Assembly: GCF_024166365.1 (NCBI RefSeq)
Contig: NC_064820.1
Span: 85,388,001-85,452,000 of the forward strand
DNA length: 64,000 bases
Direction: 5' to 3'
Source: Elephas maximus indicus
Lineage: Eukaryota > Chordata > Mammalia > Proboscidea > Elephantidae
A program made the translations under genes and the position numbers. The notes beneath the pieces are model-generated. The model did no database searches, was not told where the DNA came from, and saw only the letters and a list, made by a program, of their open reading frames with translations. The first letter of the stretch is position 1, and each line of letters begins with the position of its first letter. Positions 42,776 to 52,612 of the stretch are shown piece after piece.

Positions 42776-45511
42776 AACTATTTCACTTCTCTCTATAGAT
42801 TTGTTCTAAGCCTGATATTGTCGGTTCCATTTTAACAAATTTGAGCTCTGGTGAGTTTCTTTGTACCAGCTTTCAATCATAACATAAAATGAGCTTATCT
42901 GTACACTAATATGATATGCCTATATCTTTGAAATTGTTGTGTATGAATTCAGTTGTTACTATACTTGGATATATAAAAGCAATAGTTTTGCAAATGTTTT
43001 CTTACTGAACCTGTTTTGTGACTTGATAAAAAAGAGCAGAAATCTAACATTAGAATTATAGCTAATTCCTAATCTGATTTAAATTTAATTAAGATTCCAC
43101 TGACTGTTTAAAAAATTTTTGTTATAGTATTATGATTATGGCAATGGATGTGATATGTACTTATTATAATAATAACTATATGTATAAAGAATGGTGAAAA
43201 TGCTTAAATTTGTTTAAAAAATACCCCCAACTCAGCAGACCTAATTTACAGGGTACATGAGAATTAACCCATTACTCTGAAAATTGGTCAATAAAAAAGA
43301 GCCAAATATTAACTTCCTTTTCTGGGATAACCAAATAGTCCCTGTGCCAAAGGGAAAGAGGGTTCTGGAGGGTCTCACAATCATGAGTAGAGAATCTAAC
43401 CTCAAATGACACATGTCACTTCTGTTCACAATTTATTTACCTGAATCAGTCACATGGCCTTGTCCAACCACAGTGGAACCAGGAAGTACAATTCCATCAT
43501 ATGCTTAGAAGAAGGGAGAATGGAAAATGTTTGACAAAGAGTTATAATAACTTCTGCACCCGGAAAGCCTGTGTCATGATGTTAAGGCTATATCATACTT
43601 AAGACCTTTGAATATGACTGTCCTGTGTTCACTTCTCTAAATCAGCAACACAGACACAAATGCCACTTATGCATCTTTCTGGACTATTTGTCTCTTGTGA
43701 CTCATAGTCATGTAATGCATTATATGCAGAGATTGCACAATGAATGTTACCAGTTGGTTGATTCAATTACGAATTCAGAAACAATCTTAAAAAGAAAGTG
43801 TTTATGTTGTACATCTTAGATTATCAAGGTGGATTGGATTGTCATTGCAGAAAACTTAGAAAATACGGGAAAGTGGCAAGAAAGAGGAAAACCACTCAAT
43901 TTCACCATTCCAACACAACCACAGTTAATATGTTAGTGAGTTTCTTTCCAAATTTTTTTCTGCACATTCTAAAAACTTAACTTAATCATTCCATTCATTC
44001 ATCTTTTGTTAACCTGTAAGTGGTATGCATTTTGCGGTTCATCTGCTGCAAATTTTAACTGCAAGCTGGCTTTCCTTTCATACCAAGCTTTGGCTTAGGC
44101 CTCTACCTAGACTTTCAGTCAGTGTGCCCAGGAATAGAATTAATTTGACGTAAATTTAAGAAAAATAATAAGGAAAGTAAAGAGGCTACTAAAAACTCAA
44201 ATCCCTTGACATACAAATAAAATTGTACTTTGTACCACATCTGTTTGTCTATGGGTGCTTCCTCTGTGCAATGGATTGTGCTAGGAGTTGTAAGTATTAG
44301 AAAAGTAAATAATTCATGGTTTTTACTCTTTAACGGTTAAGCAGTTTACAAATCAATGTGTCATTCTTTTGTTTACTAACATAAATAGTTGAGAGATTAC
44401 TGGAAGTTAATAAAATTACAAGACCTTTGTGTAGATTTTTAGTCAATTAAATTTTCTGTGATTTCATGTATTTATTGAAATGAAAAAAATCTGTACATCA
44501 CATGCAGTATTGAATAAAATATTAATGAAAAAGAAATTGACAAAATTTGAGTAATTCTTGCTGAAATATTCTATGTACCAGCTTTGACCTTTAAAGAGCC
44601 CAGTTTATAACTAAATTATTTCTGCCCTTGAGGAAATCATCTCAATTTTAACATGTTGGCCAATTTAGTTCCTAGAATAACCCATCAACTCTTGAATTAT
44701 CAGCAATTTTTATAACTTTGATAGGTAACCAGAATTTTGATGATTTCGGAGGCTTAAATTCCGCTGTAATACGAACTCCCAAATATGTTTTCTTTTCATA
44801 AGGGGAGAAATTGAGTGGGTAGAGAAAATACCAGAGGCAAATGAAACTCATCAGTTACAATTTTTCATTTATTTCTTTTTTTTTTGACTGGTTTTATACT
44901 AACAAACAATGTCAGAACTAGGTATTCATTGCCCCCAAAACAAAGAATGTGCTCTGGAACTTTGAGATCTGTAGTTAGTTATTAAATACATGAGTATTTA
45001 AGTGCTATGTAACTATGTTAAAGCATTTATGTTATAAGGATGACACACAAAAAAATTTTTTTTCTTTAGAAGATAAGACCCTTGTTACAATTTATCTGCT
45101 GGTCTAGGATCAGTTAGATCAGTTATTTTCAGCAATGTCACTAATGAAAAATGGTTACAGTTTTGGTGACCATGAGAGCTAGTTATTATAACTTTATTCA
45201 TCTCAGAAGCCACAAATTATAACTCTATCTACATTTCTTGAATCTAGTATGTTACAACATAACATGAGATGAGAGATACTTCTGGGTCTAACCACTATTA
45301 TTATTATTTTTAATTTGGGGTACATGCTTTACTGACCCTTTCCTTTTATTTATTCAGTATATAGAGAGAGAATGGTTAACCTAGATTAAACACATTTTCA
45401 TTTATTATAATGGTGGGGATATCACTGTAATATAATAAAACACTATTTAACTGTAAACATTCATGCAGCTTTATTTCTACTTTCTTGGTCAAATCAAAAG
45501 TATTCCAGGCA

Positions 45512-48500
45512 AAGAGCCAACATTTTTCTCAGTGGAGAGAAGACTAAAAGCATTACGCTTGAGAACAGGAACCAGACAAGGATGCCCTTTATCACCACTC
45601 TTATTGAACATTGTGCTGGAGGTCCTAGATAGAGCAATAAGGCAAGAAAAAGAAATAAAAGGCATCCAAATTGGTAAGGAAGAGGTAAAATTATCCCTAT
45701 TTGCAGATGATATGATCTTATACAAAAAAAAAACTCCAAAGAATCCACAAGAAAGCTACTGAAACTAATAGAAGATTTCAACAAAGTCGCAGGATATAAG
45801 GTTAACATACAAAACTCAGTAGTATTTCTTTATGCCAACAAAGAAAACTTCAAAAAGGAAATCACCAAATCAATACAATTTACAATAGCCTCTAAGAAGA
45901 AAAGTACTTAGGGATAAATCTAACTAGGGATGTAAAAGACCTACACAAAAAGAACTACAAAACACTACTGCAAGAAACTGAAAGAGATCTACATAAATGG
46001 AAAAACATACCATGCTCATGGATAGGATGACTCAACATTGTGAAAATGTCAATTCTACTCAAAGTGATCTATAGATACAATGCAATCCCAATCTAAATTC
46101 CAACAAGATTCTTCAACAAGATGGAAAAACTAATCATCAACTTTATATGGTAAGGAAAGAACCCTCAGGTAAGTAAAGCAGTATTGAAAAAGAAGAATAA
46201 AGTAGAAGGCTTCACACTCCCCAATCTCAGAATGTACTATATACATCCATGGTTGTCAAAACAGCCTGGTACTGGTACAATGACAGACACATAGAACAAT
46301 GGAACAGAATTGAGAATCCAGAAGTAAATCCATCCACCTACAGACACCTGATGTTCAACAAAGCTTCAAAGTCCATTAAATGGGGAAGACATAGTCTCTT
46401 CAACAAATGGTGCTGGCAAAACTGGATATCCATTTTCAGAAAAATGAAACAGGATCCATACCTCACACCACCATCAAAAATGAGCTCAAAATGCATCAAA
46501 GACCTAAACGTAAAACCTAGAACTATAAAGATCATGAAACAAAGCATAAGGACAATGCTAGGGACCGTAATCTACGGCATAAGTAGAATATCAAGCATAA
46601 CTAAAAATGCACAAACTCCAGAAGATAAACTAGATAACTGGGACCTCCTAAAAATTAAACACTTAAACTCATCAAAAGACTTTCACAAGAGAGTGAAAAG
46701 AGAACCTACAGACTGGACAAACTCTTTGGCAATGACATATCTAATAAAAGTTGAATCTCTAAAATATATAGAAAAGTTCAACAACTCAACGACAAAAAGA
46801 CTAACAACCCAATCATAAAATGGGCAAAGGACATGAACAGACACTTCATCAAAGTGGACATTCAGGCAGATAACAAATACATCAAGAGAAGCATATAATC
46901 ATTAGCCATTAAAAAAAAATGCAAATCAAAACTATGATGAGATACCATCTCACCCCTGCAAGAATGACACTGATCAAAAAAACAAAAGCAATAAATTCTG
47001 ATGAGGTTGTGGAGAATTGGAACTCTCATACACCGCTGGTGAGAATGTAAAACGGTGCAACTGCTATGGAAAATGATACAGAGCTTTCTTAAAAAGCTAG
47101 AAATAGTAATACAATGTCACTCCTAGGTATATATCCTAGAGAAATAAGAGCTGTTACATGAGTAGATATATGCACACCCATGTTCATTGCAGCATTATTC
47201 ACAGTAACAAAAAGATGGAAACAACCTAAGTGCCCATCAATGGATGGATGGATAAACAAACTATGGTATATATACACAATGGGATCCTACACAAAAATAA
47301 AGAACAATGATGAATCCGTGAAACATCTCACAACATGGATGAATCTGGAGGACATTATGCTGAGCAAAATAAATCAACCACAAAAGGACAAATATTGTAT
47401 GAGACCACTATTATAAAAAATCAAGAAAAGGTTTACACACAGAATGAAAGAATCTTTGATGGCTACGAGGGAGGGGGGTGGAGGGAAAATAACTATACAG
47501 TTGACAAGTGTTAACTTTGGTTGAGGGAAAGGCAATACACAATATAGGGGAAGTCAGTATAGTTTGATCAACGCAAAGGAAGACACTGACAGGAATGCAA
47601 AAAAAAAAAAAAAAGGCAACCCACAGTAAATACTATAACATATACAACCCTACAGCAACGGTAAAAAGAAACAATAATTCATAAGCAGATACGTAAGTAG
47701 ATATGTATGTTTAATAGGGGTAGGAAGGAGTATAGGAGTATATCCACATACATATATAGATTTGGCTATGGATATTTTTACATACATATTTGTTTGAACA
47801 GCATGTATATTCATATAGATAATAGCGCATGCAGCTGGTACAGTCACAGAAGCTTCCTAGACACAACCAAACACCTCGTGAGACTGAGTTGCTGCGGCTG
47901 AAGGCTAGGGACCATGATCTCGGGGTACATCTAGGTCAATTGACATAACGTAGTTCATAAAGAAAATGTTCTACATCCTACTTTGGTGAGTAGCATCTGG
48001 GGTCTTAAAAGCTTGTGAGTGGCCTTCAAAGATACAACTATTGGTCTCATCCTGTCTGAAGCAAAGGAGAATGAAGAAAACCAGAGACACAAGGAAGCAA
48101 TTAGTCCAAAGGACTAACAGACCACAGGAACCACAGCCTCTACTAGCCTGATCCCAGAAGAACTAGATGGTGCCCGGCTACCACCACCAACACTCTGACA
48201 GTGATCACAATAGCCAGCCAGGGACACAGTGGGAGAAAAATGTAGAACAAAATTCAAATTCATGGAAAAGACCAGACTTACTGGTCTGACAGAAACTGGG
48301 GGAATCCCCGAGACTACGGCCCCCTAGACACCCTTCTAACTCAGAACTGAAGCCACTCTTGAAGTTCACCTTTCAGCCAGATATTAGACAGATCTATAAA
48401 ACAAACAATAATACCTGTGAGGACCATGTGCCTTACTTAGAACAATCAAGTATATGAGATCAAATGGGCAACACGTACCCAAAAGCAAAGATAAGAAGGC

Positions 48501-48668
48501 AGGAAGGGGCAGGAAAAACATATGAATGGAAATGGGGAACCCAGGGTAGAAAGGGGGGGAGTGCTGACACATTGCAGGGATTGCAATCAATGTCATGAAA
48601 CAGTTTGTGTATAAGTTATTGAATGGGGAACTAATTTGCTCTGTAAACTTTCACCTAAAGCACAATAA
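45512..48668 (+). mobile_element. L1, 5' truncated (RT domain to 3' end)
   Basis: Begins in the reverse-transcriptase region (GAGCCAACATTTTTCTCAGT). The active-site box is intact as FADD at 45,700-45,711. A 189-codon open run at 46,249-46,818 encodes the post-RT thumb/linker region. It ends with the L1 3'UTR, the G-rich tract at 47,468-47,485 and CACCTAAAGCACAATAATAT. Stops and frameshifts are present, for example after 45,762. It interrupts copy B: flanking sequence at 45,420 and 48,690 matches copy A around its own insertions. Confidence 0.85.
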
Positions 48669-49210
48669 TATGTTCAACAACAACAAAAAAAGCACTCCAG
48701 GGTCTCCCAATTGAATGTATCAGATCATCAGCAGGAAGAACAATTCGGTTACACTCAATTAAAAGAAAAAGTGTTCTTTGAAATAAACATCAGTTATTCC
48801 TACTTCTTTCTGTAGATATAGAAAATGCAGAAATTTTGTGAAATTTGATAACAAATTCTTGTTATGCTGTTAATTTACTATTTATCATTGCAAAACCAAC
48901 TCAGAAAAAAAAAAAACCTGAGTTATCTGAGTTTTTTGGTTTCTAGAACTCTAAGTAAATACAGATTATGGTGTCACTCACATCCAAGGGTTTATAGTGA
49001 TTGTTCTGTGGGCACTACAAATATAATTTTCCTTAGAACACTGAGAAGTAGCTCTCACAAGAACTAATGCACTTGGTACAGGCTATCAGCCTGTAGGCAG
49101 AAAGTCTGTTCCTCAGTTTGCTCTTAGGGTAAAGGACTCCACCAGTAAGTGTTGCTGTGCTCATCAAAATAGTTATAACACTACAGGAATTCCTAAACTT
49201 TTGAGTTTGT

Positions 49211-49498
49211 TCATACGTGAGAAAAAATGTTCATACTCAGGGTTTTCATATCAATTTTACATATTAGATTAGGGATGAAAAGCAGTAGGTGATCAGTAAA
49301 TGATAGCTATTTGTAAAGTTATTCCTAGTAATGAGTGATTTGTGTGTGTGTGTGTGTGTGTGTGTCTGGTGGAACTAAACAATAAAAAAAAAAACAATAG
49401 ATATGAACAATTGCTATGTGCCAGAGTACAAGTGACTGGATGTCTACTCCATAACACTTGTCACTGTAGATTGCCTTTCTGTTAATTGCTTTGTGTCC
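49211..49498. other. Unassigned stretch with (GT)n
   Basis: A (GT)n run of about thirteen units lies at 49,338-49,363. No gene recognised. Confidence 0.6.
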
Positions 49499-49657
49499 TG
49501 TTGTTGTTATGTGCTGTCAAGTCGGTTCAGACTCATAGTGACCTCATAGGACAGAGTAGAACTGCCCCAAAGAGTTTCCAGGGAACGGCTGGTGGATTTG
49601 AACTGCCAACTTTTTGGTTAGCAGCCAAGCTCTTAACCGCTGTGCTACCAGGGCTCC
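49499..49657 (-). mobile_element. AfroSINE, reverse
   Basis: Tail TGTTGTTGTTATGTGCTGTC, short body TTCCAGGGAACGGCTGGTGG, inverted head CTGTGCTACCAGGGCTCC. Confidence 0.85.
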
Positions 49658-49818
49658 TGAACTGGTACAGGACTGCCAATTTTGTCTTATGCAGGAACCC
49701 AAAATCTGGTGCTGAGCTTCTGAACTCATGCTTGTGCCTATGGTTAGCAAAGAAAAAGAGAAGTAGTCACTAGGAATTGGCAGATATATATTAGTATTAA
49801 ACCACTCACTGGCTAAAT

Positions 49819-50032
49819 CAGGGTCTCCCAACCTCCGCACTACTGATATTTTAGGCCAGAAAATTCTTCGTTGTGGGAAACTGTCCTTTACACTAAAAAA
49901 AAACTAGATGCCAGTAAATCTTCAAAATGGAGACACTCAAAAACGTCTCCAAACATTGCTAAATGTCTTCGTGAGGGCAAAAACCCATGTTCACTATCCA
50001 GCCCTTCCTCACTGCCCTGTTGAGAACCATTG
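49819..50032 (-). mobile_element. MER5A: MER5A hAT-Charlie DNA transposon, reverse
   Basis: Inverted ends CAGGGTCTCCCAACCTC and GTTGAGAACCATTG, with the interior 'GGAGACACTCAAAAACGTCT' typical of MER5A. An 8-bp target duplication GGCTAAAT / GGTTAAAT (49,811-49,818 and 50,033-50,040), with one mismatch, fits hAT transposition. Non-autonomous. Confidence 0.8.
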
Positions 50033-50110
50033 GGTTAAATTAAGTCATTGATTTAAAGGAAGTTGGTTGATTTCATTTCCTTTGTTTTTTGTTACTCCAT
50101 ACCTTAGAAG

Positions 50111-50280
50111 AAACCCCGGTGGTGTAGTGGTTAAGTGCTACGGCTGCTAACCAAAGGGTCGGCAGTTCGAATCTGCCAGGCGCTCCTTGGAAACTCTATG
50201 GGGCAGTTCTACTCTGTCCTATAGGGTCGCTATGAGTTGGAATCAACTTGACGGCAGTGGATTTGGGTTTTTTTTTGGTT
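50111..50280 (+). mobile_element. AfroSINE, short-body subtype, with target duplication
   Basis: Head AAACCCCGGTGGTGTAGTGG, B box CAGTTCGAATCTGCC, body GGGGCAGTTCTACTCTGTCC, tail GAATCAACTTGACGGCAGTG. It is flanked by ATACCTTAGAAG (50,099-50,110) and ATACATTAGAAG (50,281-50,292). Confidence 0.95.
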
Positions 50281-50292
50281 ATACATTAGAAG

Positions 50293-50694
50293 TTTTGTGG
50301 AATCCAAATTAAATACTCATTCAAGGCATAATTAGGCAAGGTTATTACATTTCTAAAAACTACTAAAACGATAGCAATTTGCTTCTGTGAGCTTAAGAAT
50401 TAAATTCCTACCATTAAATACACAGCATAAAAAGGTAATGAAAGGCTGTAAATTTTACATGGCAAACTTATTAACTCTTCTTAAAAAAATTTACAGGTCT
50501 TCATAAGGTGACAATCATGTGGAATGGTAATCAGTTCCTAGTGTCTTGTTTAGTAGAGTAGGAGATGAGGTTTTTTAATGTATTCAAAGGTAATTGTGCC
50601 CAGGGAACTGATGTACACTAGCCAAATTCACAGAAGACTGATGTATCAATATGAATATAATTTATAACAAAAGTTAACTATCAATAATAATTAT
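50293..50694. other. Unassigned stretch
   Basis: AT-rich with no recognised feature. Confidence 0.5.
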
Positions 50695-50885
50695 TCATTT
50701 ATTTCGAGTGCCTCTATTTAAGCACTTTACATGGATTATCTCATGCAATCTTAGTTCTATCACCATTTGACTATGAGAGCATCTAAGCTTAGCAAGTTTA
50801 GGTCACACTGCTATTAAGTGATGGAGCTGAAATTCAAATTCAGGTAGTCTGACTTCAAAGACCATACTCTTAACAACAGGGGGAC
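50695..50885 (-). mobile_element. MIR SINE, reverse
   Basis: 'CACTTTACATGGATTATCTC', 'TTTAGGTCACACTGCTATTA', then 'GTAGTCTGACTTCAAAGACC' and 'CTCTTAACAACAGG' in inverted MIR order. Confidence 0.7.
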
Positions 50886-51234
50886 TAGATTCTTAGGTTC
50901 ACTAATGTATTTAACACATCTGTTAGATTAGAAAACAAATTTTTTTCAGAATGTAAAAGCAATACATGTACATTATAGAAAATTTAGACTGTCCAGAGAA
51001 CAAAGATTAAAAATAACACATTTTAATCAGCTGGACGGCACCATTGTTGACATTTTGGTATACTTCCTTCACTATTTTACATGCATTCTATAAATGTGGC
51101 TGACTTTGTATTACTTAAACAATGTTAAATATTTAAAATATTTTTCCATGAGTAAATAGTAATTTACTCATCATTTAAAATTCTTTATAAACATAATTTT
51201 TTATGATTTTAATCACGTGTGCCATAATCGCTTT
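50886..51234. other. Old repeat-like stretch, family unknown
   Basis: 'ATTATAGAAAATTTAGACTG ... TGTTGACATTTTGGTATACTTCC' resembles sequence at 43,845-43,950 and 57,720-57,800. All three are probably old copies of one mammalian repeat that I cannot name. Confidence 0.35.
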
Positions 51235-51989
51235 TTTAAAATTTTATTGTGGTAAAATATATATAACAAAGAGTTTTGCCATTTTAACCATTTTTAAGTG
51301 TACGGTTCTGTGGCATTGGTTATATTTACCATGTTGTGCGACCATCACCACTATCCATTTCCAAATGTTCGTTATCGTCAACAGGAACTAAGCAACCTTC
51401 AGTGATAACTCCTGTTTCCCCTTCTCCCAGCCCCTGGTGGCCACTAATAGACTTTCGTCTCTATACATTTGCTTATTCTAGATATTTCATTTAAGTCAGA
51501 TCATACAATATTCGAGTTTCATCTATGTCAAAGTATGTATCAGAACTTCATTTCTCTTTGTGGCTGAATAATATTCCATTGTATTCATGTACCACATTTT
51601 GTTTATCTACTCATTTGTTGATGGGTATTTGGGTTGTTTCTATCTACTGGGTATTGTGAATAACACTGAAATGAACACTGGTGTACAGGTATCTGTTATT
51701 GTGTGCCATGGTGTTGATTCTCATAGTGACCCTATAGGACAGAGTAGAACTGCCCCATGGGGCTTCCAAGGCTGTAGTCTTTATTGAAGCAGATTATCTT
51801 TCTCCTAGCTGGTAGGTTTGACCTACTGATTTTTCAGTTAGCAGCTGAGCACTTAACCACAGTGCTCCTTCAAGTATCTGTTAGAGTCCCCGTTTTCAAG
51901 TGTTTTGGGTATATACCTAGGAGTGGAATTGTTGGATAGTGTGGTAATTCTATGTTTAACTTTTTGAGGGATTGTCACACTGTCTTCCA
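51235..51989 (-). mobile_element. L1 3' end, reverse, with a SINE inside
   Basis: Inverted 3'UTR (TTGTGGTAAAATATATATAA, GACCATCACCACTATCC) followed by the ORF2 3' end (AATAATATTCCATTGTATTC, TATATACCTAGGAGTGG). An AfroSINE splits it at 51,699-51,873. Confidence 0.75.
51699..51873 (-). mobile_element. AfroSINE, reverse, with target duplication
   Basis: GTGTGCCATGGTGTTGATTC, body TAGAACTGCCCCATGGGGCT, inverted head TTCAGTTAGCAGCTGAGCAC. It is flanked by GTATCTGTTA at 51,689-51,698 and 51,874-51,883. Confidence 0.9.
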
Positions 51990-52017
51990 CGTTCTGCTGA
52001 GTGAAATAAGTCAGACA
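51990..52017 (+). mobile_element. Short forward L1 piece after a reverse L1
   Basis: CTGCTGAGTGAAATAAGTCA is the plus-strand L1 ORF2 end sequence seen at 35,346-35,365. Its inverted counterpart is missing from the reverse L1 just before it, so this may be an inversion break within one insertion. Confidence 0.55.
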
Positions 52018-52302
52018 TTCTCTATATTTTCCACACATTTTAAAAACTTAAGTTAATCATGCCATTCAGTCACCTTTTGTTAATCTGTAAGTGATATGCA
52101 TTTTGAGGTTCATCTGCAGCAATTAAAGGCTGGCTTTCCTCTCACACTGAATTTAAGTTTAGGCCTCTACCTGGACCTTTAGTCAGCCTGTGCTCAGGAA
52201 TAAAATTAATTTGATGTAAGTTTAAACAAAATAATAAGGAAAGTAAAGAGGCTACCAAAAGTACAAATGCCTTAACATACAAATGAAATCGTACTTTGTA
52301 TC
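52018..52302 (+). repeat. Duplication copy C (third copy of a B segment)
   Basis: Aligns with 43,965-44,250 over its whole length (for example AATAATAAGGAAAGTAAAGA at 52,231-52,250 and 44,166-44,185), at about 80-85% by eye. It is closer to B than to A (4,560-4,765). It ends at an AfroSINE. Confidence 0.8.
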
Positions 52303-52311
52303 ACACCTATA

Positions 52312-52482
52312 GAAACCCTGGTAGCACAGTGGTTAAGAGCTACGGCTGCTAACCAAAAGATAGGCAGTTCGAATCCACCAGGCACTCCTCAGAAACCACA
52401 TGGGGCAGTTCTACTCTGTCCTACAGGGTTGTTATGAGTCGGAATCGACTCCACGGCAATGGGTTTGGTTTTTTGGTTTTGC
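52312..52482 (+). mobile_element. AfroSINE, short-body subtype, with target duplication
   Basis: Head GAAACCCTGGTAGCACAGTG, B box CAGTTCGAATCCACC, tail GTCGGAATCGACTCCACGGC. It is flanked by ACACCTATA at 52,303-52,311 and 52,484-52,492. Confidence 0.95.
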
Positions 52483-52492
52483 GACACCTATA

Positions 52493-52606
52493 TGTTGTTG
52501 TTATTGGTTGCTGTGGGGTTGATTCCAACTCAGGACGACCTTAACATATGCAGAGTGGAACTGCTCCATAGGATTTTCAAGGGTGTGAACTTCTCTCTCA
52601 AGGTGC
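52493..52606 (-). mobile_element. AfroSINE tail and body, reverse, old type
   Basis: TTGTTGTTATTGGTTGCTGT, then GAACTGCTCCATAGGATTTT. The head is replaced by the following L1 5' end. Confidence 0.75.
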
Positions 52607-52612
52607 CTCAGC

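Larger units (their letters stand above)
42360..42777 (+). repeat. Local tandem duplication with a SINE in each unit
   Basis: 'TTTCTGGCTAC' followed by 'AGTGCTAGCTGGCAGTGGAA' occurs at 42,373-42,413 and again at 42,558-42,598, each time leading into a reverse AfroSINE. The units are about 190 bases long and differ at many places, so the duplication is not recent. Confidence 0.7.
41880..49210 (+). repeat. Duplication copy B (partner of 2,740-14,730)
   Basis: Collinear with copy A; anchors are listed there. Insertions specific to B are two AfroSINE pieces at 42,449-42,775 and the L1 at 45,512-48,668. The segment at 43,965-44,250 is present a third time at 52,018-52,302. No exon was found. The shared sequence could be a duplicated stretch of former intergenic or intronic DNA. 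Limits are approximate. Confidence 0.65.
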
